Of a stretch of DNA of 64,000 bases, positions 23,988-33,618 are shown piece after piece. The first letter of the stretch is position 1, and every line of letters starts with the position of its first letter. This DNA is from Pantoea conspicua (GTDB taxonomy: Bacteria > Pseudomonadota > Gammaproteobacteria > Enterobacterales > Enterobacteriaceae): NCBI RefSeq assembly GCF_002095315.1, contig NZ_MLFN01000001.1, positions 119,536 through 183,535 on the forward strand, in the 5' to 3' direction. The notes under the pieces were generated by a model. The model ran no database searches. It worked only from the letters and a program-made list of their open reading frames with translations, and was not told where the DNA came from. The position numbers and the translations under genes are program-made.

Positions 23988-25166
23988 TCAACCAAATAAT
24001 TTCAGCGCTGCAACGCGATCAAGGGCGCGCATAATTAAATCCGTCTCTGCGGTGAGGCTGATGCGAATATAGTGCTGACCCGCCGGACCGAAACCTTCGC
24101 CAGGCGCGACCAGCAGATGTGCCTGCTCCAGTAACAGGGCGGCAAACTGCTTGCCAGTCATGCCAGATGGCGTGGCAAGCCAGAGAAAAAAGGTGCCCTG
24201 ACGGGATGGTACCGGCCAGCGCAGCCTGGCCAGCTTAGCCAGCACCTGCACCCGTCGCTGATGCCAGCATTCGGTCAGCTGCGCGATCTGTTCAGACGGC
24301 AATCCCAGCGCGGTGATGGCGGCATCCTGCACGGCACCATAGACCGTGCTGTAACTGTGGGTATGCAACTTTTTAAACGCCGCGATGATCGAGGCATTGC
24401 CAACGGCAAAGCCGATCCGCCAGCCGGCCATCAGAAAGCTCTTCGACAGAGTATAAATTTCCACTCCCCATGCTTTGGCGTCAGGCTGAGCGAGCAGGCT
24501 GATCGGCTGTTCGCCGCGCTGGCTGCCGAGAGTGGCATAGGCAAAGTCGTGCATCAGCGGCACATGGTGCTGACGGGCAAAGGCCAGCGCGGCGGCAAAC
24601 AGCGCGGGCGTCGCCAGTGCGCCGGTCGGGTTATGTGGATAATTCAGCAACAGCAGTCCGGCACGTGCTGCTATCGGCGCCGGGATCGCGTTAAAGTCCG
24701 GCAGGAAAGCGTTACTCGCCTCCAGCGGAATGCCGTAAAAATCCGCATTCGCCTGGCGGGCCGCTGAGCGATAAAGTGGATAGCAGAGATCGGTGGAAAT
24801 CAGCACCTGGCCTGGGTTGAGCAGCGCGCGCGGCAGGCCGTTAACCGCAATATGCGCTCCCTGAAACACCGCAATTTCGCTGTCAGGATCGAGTGTCACG
24901 CCGTACTGCCGTTGATAAAAGTCAGCAATAGCCCGGCGCAACGCAGGTTTGCCCCAGAAAGAGGGATATTCATGATTTTCAGGCTGCGCCGCGGCTGCCT
25001 GCAGGGAAGCAATAATGCCGGGCGGTGTCGGCTGGCGCGGACTGCCCGAAGAGAGATCGATTAACGGCAGGTGCGGGTCATCGAACTGCGCCGCCTGCTT
25101 TTCTAACAGACTGAAGAGGTTCTCCTCCAGCCCTGCCACCATTTCCGATGCTGCAAACTCCGCCAT
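23988..25166 (-). CDS. PLP-dependent class I/II aminotransferase
   Basis: A 392-residue cytosolic fold-type I enzyme. The PLP Lys is in YTLSKSFLMAGWRIGF, the Asn-Pro motif in LLNYPHNPTGA, the ring-binding Asp-x-Tyr in HDFAYATLG, and the carboxylate Arg near HYIRISLTA. It is divergent from the first NlpA-type importer operon, so it may act on the imported amino acid or a keto-acid derived from it. Methionine-type aminotransferases such as E. coli YbdL belong to this fold, but the substrate cannot be read from the sequence. Confidence 0.82.
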   Translation of the reverse strand: MAEFAASEMVAGLEENLFSLLEKQAAQFDDPHLPLIDLSSGSPRQPTPPGIIASLQAAAAQPENHEYPSFWGKPALRRAIADFYQRQYGVTLDPDSEIAVFQGAHIAVNGLPRALLNPGQVLISTDLCYPLYRSAARQANADFYGIPLEASNAFLPDFNAIPAPIAARAGLLLLNYPHNPTGALATPALFAAALAFARQHHVPLMHDFAYATLGSQRGEQPISLLAQPDAKAWGVEIYTLSKSFLMAGWRIGFAVGNASIIAAFKKLHTHSYSTVYGAVQDAAITALGLPSEQIAQLTECWHQRRVQVLAKLARLRWPVPSRQGTFFLWLATPSGMTGKQFAALLLEQAHLLVAPGEGFGPAGQHYIRISLTAETDLIMRALDRVAALKLFG

Positions 25167-25383
25167 AATATCCCCGAAAAGTGTCTGCTAAGCGGCAGAG
25201 CATGACACAGCCTGGTGATTCCTTTTTAGCAGAAATAACACTATCGATTGCCGTTAAATGAATTTCCAGCAGACAACTATCGTTAGCATAAAAAAGCCAA
25301 AGCGACGGGCGGGTTTTAACTATTCCTGATTACAGCGGCTGTGATTAAATCAATTTTTCTCACAATAATGAATAAGGTTTTTT

Positions 25384-26196
25384 ATGCGCATCAGTTTTAA
25401 GGGAACGTGGTATCTGATGGCCGCCGCCGCAACGCTCATTTCCACCGCCCATGCTGCGGAAGAAAAAGTGATTCGTATTGGCTTTAATCCCGGCCCCTAT
25501 AAAGAGCAGTTTGAAAAAGGGGTTGCACCCTGGCTAATTAAGCAGGGATATAAAATCGAATATAAAGATTTCAGCGATGGTATTCAGGTTAATGACGCGG
25601 TACACCGTGGCACTATTGACGCCAATATCATGCAGCATCCGGTCTATCTCAAATCGGTTAATGACCGGCTCGGTATCGATAATGTCGGCATTGTTCAGGT
25701 GCCGACACCGCCGATGGGGCTTTATTCTGAGCGCGTCAGACAACTGCCTACGCCAGCGCCGGGTACAACGGTTTCGGTACCGAATCAGCCCTCTAATGAA
25801 TATCGCGCCGCGCTACTGTTACAGAGCATCGGCTGGCTGAAGATCAATCCTGACAGTGACGCAGCGACATTTTCACAGAAAAACATCAGCGAAAACCCGT
25901 ACAAAATCGTGCTGAAAGAGATGGATAACGCGCAGCAGGTGCGGGCGTTGCCGGATGTCGATTTTGGCGTAATTCAGGGCAATTTCGCGGTATCAAGCGG
26001 CATAAAACTGAGTTCAGCGCTGAAGCTGGAAGCACCGACCAGTCAGTTTATTAACGTGGTTACCGTCGCCGGAAAGAATAAACAGGCGGCGTTTGCCCGC
26101 GATATTATTGCCGGCTATCACTCAGCGGAATTCAGACAGTATATCGTCAGTGATCCGCAATATAGCGGCTATCTGCTGCCAGATTATTTCAAATGA
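25384..26196 (+). CDS. NlpA/MetQ-family periplasmic binding protein (system 1)
   Basis: This 270-residue protein has a Sec signal peptide cleaved after AHA (residue 24) and no lipobox Cys, so it is soluble rather than lipid-anchored like MetQ. NlpA-family features: VIRIGFNPGPYKEQFEKGVAPWL, DANIMQHPVYLKSVN, SVPNQPSNEYRAALLLQ. The family binds methionine and related sulfur compounds. The stop overlaps the ATPase start by 4 bases. The ligand-contact region differs from the second binding protein in this cluster, so different substrates are likely. Confidence 0.85.
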   Translation: MRISFKGTWYLMAAAATLISTAHAAEEKVIRIGFNPGPYKEQFEKGVAPWLIKQGYKIEYKDFSDGIQVNDAVHRGTIDANIMQHPVYLKSVNDRLGIDNVGIVQVPTPPMGLYSERVRQLPTPAPGTTVSVPNQPSNEYRAALLLQSIGWLKINPDSDAATFSQKNISENPYKIVLKEMDNAQQVRALPDVDFGVIQGNFAVSSGIKLSSALKLEAPTSQFINVVTVAGKNKQAAFARDIIAGYHSAEFRQYIVSDPQYSGYLLPDYFK

Positions 26197-27218
26197 GCCA
26201 GCCAACTATCGTCTTTCGCCAGGTGAGTAAAACCTTCTCGCGTAATGGCGTTGAGGTTAAGGCGCTGGATAACGTTAACCTGACCATTAATCAGGGCGAC
26301 ATTTTCGGCGTCATCGGCACCAGCGGGGCCGGAAAAAGTACTCTGCTGCGGCTTATCAATCATCTGGAAACGCCGACGGCGGGCACGGTTGAGGTGCAGG
26401 GCGAAGCGTTACAGGGCGTCAGCAAAGCGCGCCTGAATCAGGTCAAAAAGCAGATCGGCATGATTTTCCAGCACTTCAATTTACTGAATGCCCGGACGGT
26501 TTTTCATAACGTGGCGATCCCGCTGATTTTACAGGGGCGGGATAAGGCTTTTATTACTGCACGGGTTGAAGAGCTGCTGGCGTTCGTCAACCTGAGCGAC
26601 AAGGCCCACAGTTATCCGGATGAACTCTCCGGCGGCCAGAAACAGCGCGTCGGGATTGCCCGGGCGCTGGCAACCAACCCCGCCATTCTGCTGTGTGACG
26701 AGGCGACGTCGGCGCTGGACCCACAAACCACGGTGCAGATTTTGTTGCTGCTGCAGGAGATTAACCAGCGCTACGGCATCACCATCGTTCTGATCACGCA
26801 TGAGATGTCGGTGGTGCAAAAAATCTGCAACAAAGTGGCGGTGATGGCGCAAGGCCGGATTGCTGAACAGGGTGACGTGCTGGCGTTGTTTGCCGATCCG
26901 CAACAGTCGGTCAGCGCCAGCTTTGTGCAATCGGTGATCCATGATCGGCTGCCACAGCAGACGATGGCGCTGCTGAGCCAGCAGCCGAACCTGCAGTCAC
27001 TGCGGCTGGAATTCGTCGGCAGCACCGCCCAGCAGCCGATTATCCATCATCTGATCCGCAATTTTGCCGTCGAGGTCAATATCCTGTTCGCCAATATGTC
27101 GGAAGTGCAGCGCACCATTCTTGGCTTCATGATCGTTCAGCTCAGCGGGGAGCCGGCACAAATCGCGGCGGCAAAGGATTTTCTGACGGCAACAGGAGTG
27201 AAAATCAGTGATATCTGA
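26193..27218 (+). CDS. MetN-type ABC ATPase with NIL domain (system 1)
   Basis: A 341-residue ATPase. Walker [14 protein letters not shown], signature [15 protein letters not shown], Walker [15 protein letters not shown], switch His in LITHEMSVV. The last 80 residues or so (LRLEFVGSTAQQPIIHHLIRNF and on) form the NIL domain, which in E. coli MetN binds methionine and shuts transport down. So this system probably keeps substrate feedback. Overlaps both neighbours (26193 and 27208). Confidence 0.9.
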   Translation: MSQPTIVFRQVSKTFSRNGVEVKALDNVNLTINQGDIFGVIGTSGAGKSTLLRLINHLETPTAGTVEVQGEALQGVSKARLNQVKKQIGMIFQHFNLLNARTVFHNVAIPLILQGRDKAFITARVEELLAFVNLSDKAHSYPDELSGGQKQRVGIARALATNPAILLCDEATSALDPQTTVQILLLLQEINQRYGITIVLITHEMSVVQKICNKVAVMAQGRIAEQGDVLALFADPQQSVSASFVQSVIHDRLPQQTMALLSQQPNLQSLRLEFVGSTAQQPIIHHLIRNFAVEVNILFANMSEVQRTILGFMIVQLSGEPAQIAAAKDFLTATGVKISDI

Positions 27219-27879
27219 TCTGTTTGATACTGCGGTTACCGGCGACCAGTTTTTAATCGCCTTGCAGGACACGCTGGTGATGGTGAGCGTATCGCTGGGG
27301 TTTGGTTCGCTGCTTGGCCTGCCGCTGGGCGTGATTCTGGTGATTTGCCGTCCTGGCGGCATCATGCCGAACCGGCTGATGCATCAAATCCTCAATCCGG
27401 TGGTGAACATTATCCGTTCGCTGCCGTTTATTATTCTGCTGATTACTATTCTGCCGCTGACCCGTCTGCTGGTGAACACCACTATCGGCACCGCCGGTGC
27501 CATCGTCCCGCTGGTGATTTTTATTGCGCCCTACATTTCCCGGCTGGTGGAGAGTGCGCTGCTGGAGGTCGATGAGGGCATTCTTGAATCTGCCAATGCC
27601 ATGGGGGCCACGACCTTTCAGACCATCTGGTACTTCATGTTACCGGAAGCCGCCTCGTCGCTGGTTCTCGCCCTGACCACGGCCACCATCGGCTTGTTGG
27701 GTGCGACTGCTATGGCCGGCACGGTAGGCGGCGGCGGGATAGGGGATCTGGCGATCACCTACGGCTACCAACGTTTTGATGCCTTTGCCACCCTCACCAC
27801 CGCACTGGTGCTGATCGTGATCGTTCAGCTGTTACAAACCCTGGGGACGCGCCTGTCGCGTCGTATTCGCCGCGAGTAA
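27208..27879 (+). CDS. MetI-type ABC permease (system 1)
   Basis: A 223-residue inner-membrane permease with about five membrane segments. The coupling-helix EAA-type loop around ILESANAMGATTFQTIWYFMLPEA contacts the ATPase. It closes a complete importer with the two upstream genes and is followed after 3 bases by the molybdoenzyme gene, so import and reduction are encoded in one transcript. Confidence 0.9.
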   Translation: MISDLFDTAVTGDQFLIALQDTLVMVSVSLGFGSLLGLPLGVILVICRPGGIMPNRLMHQILNPVVNIIRSLPFIILLITILPLTRLLVNTTIGTAGAIVPLVIFIAPYISRLVESALLEVDEGILESANAMGATTFQTIWYFMLPEAASSLVLALTTATIGLLGATAMAGTVGGGGIGDLAITYGYQRFDAFATLTTALVLIVIVQLLQTLGTRLSRRIRRE

Positions 27880-27882
27880 CCA

Positions 27883-30198
27883 ATGAAAAACAGTGATTTA
27901 GCCGTGATGCACTGGGGGACTTATCACGTCACCACCGAAGAGGGGCGGCTGACAGCGGTAACGCCGGTGGCGTGGGATCGCAATCCTTCTCTGATTGGTC
28001 AGTCGCTGCCGGACGCGATACACAGTGACACGCGGGTGAAGTACCCGGCGGTGCGGCTGGGTTACCTGCAGGGTAAGCCCGCATCGCGCCAGTCACGCGG
28101 CAAAGAGCCGTTTGTTGAGGTGAGCTGGGAACACGCGTTACAGCTGGTGTCGGATGAGCTGGCGCGGGTGCGGCGGCAGCACGGCACTCAGGCCATTTAT
28201 GCAGGCTCTTACGGCTGGTCGAGTGCCGGACGCTTTCACCATGCGCAGAGTCAGCTGCACCGCTTCTTCAACGGTTTTGGCGGCTATACCGGCAGCACCA
28301 ACACCTACAGTATTGCCGCCGGTGAACGCACCTTACCGCATATCCTCGGCGATCTCGACACGTTGCAGCGTCAGCACACCCACTGGCCGGTACTGGCGCA
28401 GCATTGCGAGCTGTTTGTCGCGATCGGTGGCTTGCCGCTCCGCAATGCCCAGGTCAATGGCGGCGGGGCCAGCGATCATGCACTGGCGCACTGGCTGACG
28501 ACGCTGCGCCAGAACGGCACCCGCTTTATTAATGTCAGCCCGGTCAGAAACGATCTGTCGGCGGTGCCGGATGCGGAATGGCTGGCGATTCAGCCCGGCT
28601 CTGATACCGCGCTGCTGCTGGCAATCGGTCAGGTGCTGATTGCGGAATCCCGCTACGACGCCGACTTTGTGGCCCGCTACACGGTGGGGTTCGATGAATA
28701 TGCCGCTTATCTGACCGGCGAACGGGACGGCGTGGTGAAAACCCCGGAATGGGCCGCGCCACTGACCGGATTAGCGGCGGCGCAGATCCGCCAGCTGGCG
28801 CGGCAGATGGCGGAAAGCAAAACCATGGTCAATATTGCCTGGTCGGTGCAGCGTGCGCGGCAGGGCGAACAGGCGTTCTGGGCGGCGGTTGCCACCACGG
28901 CGCTGCTGGGCCAGATTGGCACGCCGGGTGGCGGGCTGGGTTTTGGCTATGCCTCGACCAACCTGGCGGGTGCTGCCCGGCGTCAGTTTTCCGGTCCCCG
29001 ACTGCCTGCCGATCACAACCCGGTGCAGCAAAACATTCCGGTGGCGCGTATTGCTGACATGCTGCTGAACCCTGGTGGCAGCTATGCATTTGATGGGCAG
29101 CAGCGGACTTACCCTGATATCCGGCTGGTCTACTGGGCGGGCGGTAACGTTTTCCATCATCATCAGGACCTCAACAAGCTGATCCGCGCCTGGCAGCAGC
29201 CGGATACCATTATCGTGCATGAGCAGTTCTGGACTGCCCAGGCGAAGTTTGCCGATATCGTGCTGCCCGCCAGCACCTCGCTTGAGCGCGAAGATATCGG
29301 CAGTGCCAGCAATGATGGTTTTATGATCGCCATGCCGCAGCATCTGCCGCCGTTTGCCGGATCGCAGTCTGACTATGCGATTTTTGCTGCACTGGCAGAA
29401 CGGCTTGGCTTCGCTGAGCGCTTCACTGAAGGACGTGATGTACGCCAGTGGTTAGCGGCAATCTACGATGCATCACGCCCACGCGCCGCGGAGCAGGGCA
29501 TTGTGCTGCCCGACTTCGATACGTTCCGGGCCGCCGGCAAGCTGGAATATCCGCTGCCCGATACGTCGCAGATCCTGTTGCAGGCATTTCGTGACGATCC
29601 TGATGCCGCACCGCTGACGACACCTTCTGGCCGGATTGAGCTGTTTTCGCAGACGGTCGCCGGTTTTGGCTACGCCGAAGCGCCAGGATTTGCCTGGTGG
29701 GACCCGGACGAATATCAGGCGCAGCAGCAGGAGAAGCAGCAGTGGCCGTTGCATCTGCTCTCCAGCCAGCCGCGTACCCGGCTGCACAGTCAGTACGATC
29801 ACGGGCGTATCAGCCAGCAAACCAAAATTGCCGGACGCGAGCCGCTCTGGATGCACCCGGATGACGCGGTACCGCGCGGCATCAGCGAAAACAGCATTGT
29901 GAAGGTGTTTAATGGGCGCGGGGCGGTGCTGGCGGGTGTTCATCTGACGCAGGATATCCGGCCTGGCGTGGTACAGATGTCGACCGGCGCCTGGTATGAC
30001 CCGCTGGATCAGGATGGCGACCTGCCGCTGGATAAACACGGTAACCCTAACGTGCTGACCCGCGATTGCGGCAGCTCGCGACTGGGGCAGGGATGCAGCG
30101 CCCAGACCTGCTTTGTCGATATCGTGCGCTATGACGCGCCGTTACCCGCTATCACCGCCTGGCAGCCGCCGGAATTTGTCCGGTGGCCCACTGAATAA
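27883..30198 (+). CDS. BisC/TorZ-type molybdoenzyme (sulfoxide or N-oxide reductase)
   Basis: A 771-residue bis-MGD oxidoreductase of the DMSO reductase family (E. coli BisC is 777). There is no Tat signal and no N-terminal Fe-S Cys motif, so it is cytoplasmic like BisC. The Mo ligand is probably Ser in GSYGWSSAGRFHHAQSQLHRF. MGD-binding segments follow, for example LVYWAGGNVFHHHQDLNKL and QFWTAQAKFADIVLPAST, plus the C-terminal MopB domain (QMSTGAWYDP). BisC reduces biotin and methionine sulfoxides. Its place directly behind an NlpA/MetNI importer suggests reduction of an imported sulfoxide; this is inference. Confidence 0.85.
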   Translation: MKNSDLAVMHWGTYHVTTEEGRLTAVTPVAWDRNPSLIGQSLPDAIHSDTRVKYPAVRLGYLQGKPASRQSRGKEPFVEVSWEHALQLVSDELARVRRQHGTQAIYAGSYGWSSAGRFHHAQSQLHRFFNGFGGYTGSTNTYSIAAGERTLPHILGDLDTLQRQHTHWPVLAQHCELFVAIGGLPLRNAQVNGGGASDHALAHWLTTLRQNGTRFINVSPVRNDLSAVPDAEWLAIQPGSDTALLLAIGQVLIAESRYDADFVARYTVGFDEYAAYLTGERDGVVKTPEWAAPLTGLAAAQIRQLARQMAESKTMVNIAWSVQRARQGEQAFWAAVATTALLGQIGTPGGGLGFGYASTNLAGAARRQFSGPRLPADHNPVQQNIPVARIADMLLNPGGSYAFDGQQRTYPDIRLVYWAGGNVFHHHQDLNKLIRAWQQPDTIIVHEQFWTAQAKFADIVLPASTSLEREDIGSASNDGFMIAMPQHLPPFAGSQSDYAIFAALAERLGFAERFTEGRDVRQWLAAIYDASRPRAAEQGIVLPDFDTFRAAGKLEYPLPDTSQILLQAFRDDPDAAPLTTPSGRIELFSQTVAGFGYAEAPGFAWWDPDEYQAQQQEKQQWPLHLLSSQPRTRLHSQYDHGRISQQTKIAGREPLWMHPDDAVPRGISENSIVKVFNGRGAVLAGVHLTQDIRPGVVQMSTGAWYDPLDQDGDLPLDKHGNPNVLTRDCGSSRLGQGCSAQTCFVDIVRYDAPLPAITAWQPPEFVRWPTE

Positions 30199-30279
30199 GC
30201 ACTGAATAATGAGGCGGTTAAGAATAATCGCGTTATTCCCGCCGTCTGAATATCGATTGCAGGATTAGTTGGTAGTTAA

Positions 30280-30327
30280 ACACCCGGTGAACTGGCAAGG
30301 TTAATTCATTCCATGCCAACAGGGTGT
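30280..30327 (+). promoter_or_regulatory. Leader hairpin that may cover a ribosome binding site
   Basis: ACACCC (30280-30285) pairs with GGGTGT (30322-30327), and inside it TGGCA (30293-30297) pairs with TGCCA (30314-30318). The outer stem includes the AGGGTG ribosome-binding bases just before ATG 30333, so the structure could lower translation of the oxygenase gene. Confidence 0.4.
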
Positions 30328-30332
30328 CAATA

Positions 30333-31352
30333 ATGAGTGAGTTAACGTCATCATCATTACCGATCATTGATTTCGCGTTATTGTCCGGTAATAAACAACA
30401 GCAGCAGCAGTGCCTTGAAAAATTAGGCCAGGCAGCGCGCGATGTCGGTTTCTTTTATTTAATTAATCACGGCATTGATACTGATTTATTAAATGCGGTT
30501 CAGCGCGTCTCCCGGGATTTTTTTGCTTTACCCGAGCAGGATAAATTATCGGTCAGAATGGCCAATTCGCCCCATTTCCGCGGCTATAACCTTGCCGGTG
30601 TTGAAATTACCCGCAGCCAGCCTGATTTCCGTGAACAGTTTGATATTGGCGCTGAACGCGAGGCGTTGCCGGTCACCGCTGAGTCTCCCGCCTGGCAGCG
30701 GATGCAGGGTCCGAACCAGTGGCCCGCCGCGCTGCCTGAGCTGCAAACGGTGGTGACCCGCTGGCAGCAGGAGATGACCTCGGTGGCGCTGGAGCTGCTG
30801 CGGGCCTTTGCCGAGGCGCTGGATCTGCCGCGTCACGCCTTCGACAACCTGTATGGCGACTACCCCAACGAACACATTAAGCTGATCCGCTACCCGGGTC
30901 GTACCGACAGCGAATCGCGTCAGGGCGTGGGTGCGCATAAAGACACAGGCTTTCTGACGCTGCTGCTGCAGGACGATCAGCCAGGCTTGCAGGTGGAGGT
31001 TACGCCTGACCACTGGGTTGACGCATCGCCGCTGCCCGGCGCTTTTGTGGTGAATATCGGCGAACTGCTGGAGCTGGCGACCAACGGCTACCTGCGCGCC
31101 ACCGTGCATCGGGTGGTGTCGCCTCAGCAGGCCAGTGAACGGCTCTCTATCGCCTTCTTCCTGGGGGCGCAGCTGGATGCCGTGGTGCCGATCTATCAGT
31201 TGCCGCCGTCGCTGGCCCGGCTGGCGCAGGGACCGAGCAGCGATCCGCTTAATCCGCTGTTACGTGAAGTGGGCTGGAACTACCTCAAAGGCCGGTTACG
31301 TTCCCATCCGGAAGTCGCCCAGCGTTTCTACCCTGAACAAGCTCAACACTGA
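30333..31352 (+). CDS. 2-oxoglutarate/Fe(II)-dependent oxygenase (isopenicillin N synthase family)
   Basis: A cytoplasmic dioxygenase of about 339 residues. DIOX_N domain (LPIIDFALLSGN, FFYLINHGIDTDLL) followed by the 2OG-FeII domain. Iron ligands are His and Asp in GAHKDTGFLTLLLQDD and His in RATVHRVVSP; the 2-oxoglutarate Arg is in RLSIAFFLG. The start is ATG 30333; a GTG at 30324 is possible. The gene lies between the BisC-type gene and the second NlpA-type importer, suggesting oxidative release of sulfur (or another group) from an imported compound. Substrate unknown. Confidence 0.85.
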   Translation: MSELTSSSLPIIDFALLSGNKQQQQQCLEKLGQAARDVGFFYLINHGIDTDLLNAVQRVSRDFFALPEQDKLSVRMANSPHFRGYNLAGVEITRSQPDFREQFDIGAEREALPVTAESPAWQRMQGPNQWPAALPELQTVVTRWQQEMTSVALELLRAFAEALDLPRHAFDNLYGDYPNEHIKLIRYPGRTDSESRQGVGAHKDTGFLTLLLQDDQPGLQVEVTPDHWVDASPLPGAFVVNIGELLELATNGYLRATVHRVVSPQQASERLSIAFFLGAQLDAVVPIYQLPPSLARLAQGPSSDPLNPLLREVGWNYLKGRLRSHPEVAQRFYPEQAQH

Positions 31353-31365
31353 TAATAAGAGATAA

Positions 31366-32172
31366 ATGATGATTAAAAAGCGCGTCTTAGCCCTTGCCGG
31401 GCTCACTTTGCTGATTGCTCAGAGTTTGCAGGCAGCGCCATTACGTGTCGCAGCCGATCCGGTGCCACACGCGGAAATTCTGGAATATGTCAAAACCCTC
31501 GATCCGACACTCGATTTTAAAATCGTCGAGCTGAGCGGCGGCGTGAATGCCAACGAGCTGCTGGCATCAGGTGATGTCGACGCCAACTATTTCCAGCATC
31601 TGCCTTATCTGAAAGATCAGGAAAAAGCGCTGGGGAAAACCTTCGCGGTGGCGGCCAGTGTGCACATAGAGCCGCTGGGCATTTACTCTCATAAAGTGAA
31701 AAGCCTGTCGGCCCTGCCGCAGGGTGCCAGCATCGCGGTGCCGAACAACTCCACCAACCTGAGCCGGGCGCTGTGGCTGTTGCAGGACAAAGGGCTGATT
31801 AAACTGGGCGCCCAGGGCGAAACGGGTTCAACGCTGGTGACGCCAAAAGATATCAGCGACAACCCGAAACAGATCAAAATCATTGAGATTGAGTCACCGC
31901 AGCTGCCACGGGCGCTGGATGATGTGGATGCGGCGGTGATCAATGGCAACTACGCGCTGGAGGCGGGGCTGACGCCAGCGAAAGATGCGCTGGGACTGGA
32001 GTCAGCGAATCACAATCCGTATGCCAACCTGCTGGTGACCACGCCCGGGCTGGTTAAAGATCCGCGTATTCTGCAGCTGGCGAAAGATCTGCGCTCGCCG
32101 CAGGTGGCCGACTTTATCCGCAAAAATTATCACGGCTCGGTGATCCCGGTAGCGGACCCGCAGCATGATTAA
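31366..32172 (+). CDS. NlpA/MetQ-family periplasmic binding protein (system 2)
   Basis: This 268-residue protein has a Sec signal peptide ending LQA (about residue 22) and no lipobox. It shows the MetQ pattern closely: [70 protein letters not shown] and [11 protein letters not shown]. It is closer to methionine-binding MetQ than the first binding protein of this cluster. Start at ATG 31366 or the next codon. The stop overlaps the ATPase start by 8 bases. Confidence 0.88.
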   Translation: MMIKKRVLALAGLTLLIAQSLQAAPLRVAADPVPHAEILEYVKTLDPTLDFKIVELSGGVNANELLASGDVDANYFQHLPYLKDQEKALGKTFAVAASVHIEPLGIYSHKVKSLSALPQGASIAVPNNSTNLSRALWLLQDKGLIKLGAQGETGSTLVTPKDISDNPKQIKIIEIESPQLPRALDDVDAAVINGNYALEAGLTPAKDALGLESANHNPYANLLVTTPGLVKDPRILQLAKDLRSPQVADFIRKNYHGSVIPVADPQHD

Positions 32173-32953
32173 ACTTTCACATCTCAGCAAACACTATCCC
32201 GGCGCGGCAACCCCCGCCCTGGATGACCTGTCGCTGACCATCGAAGAGGGGACAATTTTTGGCATTTTAGGCCGCAGCGGCGCCGGGAAAAGTACCCTGC
32301 TGCGTTGCCTGAACCGGCTGGAGACTCCGTCCAGTGGCCAGATTGAGATTGATGGAGCGGACATTGCCGCCATGAGCCTGGCGCAGTTGCGCCAGCAGCG
32401 GCAGCAGATGGGGATGATCTTTCAGCACTTCAATCTGCTGCACTCGCGCAATGTGCATGACAACATCGACCTGCCACTGGAGATCGCTGGCGTACCGCCC
32501 GCCGCGCGGCGTCAGCGGGTCAGCGAACTGCTGCAACTGGTTGGGCTGACCCCTTTTGCAGCGGCGCGGCCGTCGCAGCTCTCCGGCGGGCAAAAACAGC
32601 GGGTCGGTATCGCCCGCGCGCTGGCGGCCAGGCCGCGTTATTTGCTGTGTGATGAAGCAACCAGCGCGCTTGACCCTGAAACCACCGCATCGATTCTGGA
32701 TTTACTGGCGGATATTCAGCAGCAGCTGAATATTACTATCGTGCTCATCACCCATGAGATGACGGTGGTGAAACGGATCTGCGACGGTGCCGCGCTGCTT
32801 GAACAGGGCCGGCTGGTGGAGAGCGGGTCACTGAGTCAGATCATGGCACGTGAAGAGGGACGTCTGCGGCAGCTTTTGCTGAAAGATGGCGAAGCGGACC
32901 GGGCCTTTATCGAAAAATATCAGCGTGGAGCCCTGACACGATGCGTAGCCTGA
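32165..32953 (+). CDS. MetN-type ABC ATPase lacking the NIL domain (system 2)
   Basis: A 262-residue ATPase. Walker [14 protein letters not shown], signature [15 protein letters not shown], Walker [14 protein letters not shown], switch His in LITHEMTVV. Unlike the system-1 ATPase it ends soon after the nucleotide-binding domain, without the NIL regulatory domain, so substrate feedback on transport is probably absent. Overlaps the permease gene by 13 bases. Confidence 0.9.
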   Translation: MIKLSHLSKHYPGAATPALDDLSLTIEEGTIFGILGRSGAGKSTLLRCLNRLETPSSGQIEIDGADIAAMSLAQLRQQRQQMGMIFQHFNLLHSRNVHDNIDLPLEIAGVPPAARRQRVSELLQLVGLTPFAAARPSQLSGGQKQRVGIARALAARPRYLLCDEATSALDPETTASILDLLADIQQQLNITIVLITHEMTVVKRICDGAALLEQGRLVESGSLSQIMAREEGRLRQLLLKDGEADRAFIEKYQRGALTRCVA

Positions 32954-33609
32954 CCAGCGAACGTTTTCAGCAACTGCTGCTGAACGCCACCGGAGAAACG
33001 CTTTACATGGTGCTGCTGGCGGCCCTGTTTACCGTGGCGATCGGTTTGCCGGTTGGCGTCTTACTGTTTCTGACCCGCCCGCAGGGCATTCTGCCTAACC
33101 GGGGAGTGTCATGGCTGCTGAATGCGCTGGTGAATACGGGCCGGGCGCTGCCGTTTGTGGTGCTGTTGATCGCGCTGATTCCGTTTACCCGCTTACTGGT
33201 GGGCACCACGCTGGGCAGTACCGCCGCGATCGTGCCGATCACCCTGGGCGCTTTTCCCTTTTTTGCCCGCATCGTCGAGAACGCGCTGGATGAGGTGGAT
33301 CGCGGACGGATTGAAGCGGTGGTGTCGATGGGCGGCACCCTGTGGCATATCGTCAGTCGCGTCCTGCTACCGGAAGCGTTACCGGCGCTGGTGGCGGGCA
33401 TTACCCTGACCATTGTGATGCTGATTGGCTTCTCAGCGATGGCCGGTGTAGTCGGCGGAGGGGGATTGGGCGATCTGGCGATCCGTTACGGTTATCAGCG
33501 TTTTGATAACCAGATTATGGCGGCCACCATCGTGGTGCTGCTGGCGCTGGTGATGCTGATTCAAAAACTGGGCGATCGGCTGGTCCGTTCGCTGGCCTAT
33601 CGTCGCTAA
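32941..33609 (+). CDS. MetI-type ABC permease (system 2)
   Basis: A 222-residue inner-membrane permease with about five membrane segments and the loop [24 protein letters not shown] for ATPase contact. Shares [20 protein letters not shown] near the end with the system-1 permease, so the two importers are paralogous. Followed after 9 bases by a dehydrogenase gene with a good ribosome binding site (AAGGGG). Confidence 0.9.
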   Translation: MRSLTSERFQQLLLNATGETLYMVLLAALFTVAIGLPVGVLLFLTRPQGILPNRGVSWLLNALVNTGRALPFVVLLIALIPFTRLLVGTTLGSTAAIVPITLGAFPFFARIVENALDEVDRGRIEAVVSMGGTLWHIVSRVLLPEALPALVAGITLTIVMLIGFSAMAGVVGGGGLGDLAIRYGYQRFDNQIMAATIVVLLALVMLIQKLGDRLVRSLAYRR

Positions 33610-33618
33610 GGGGCGCTG

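Noticed and set aside
28771..29343. Reverse frame opposite the BisC-type gene
   Set aside because: No family similarity and wholly contained in a confident gene.
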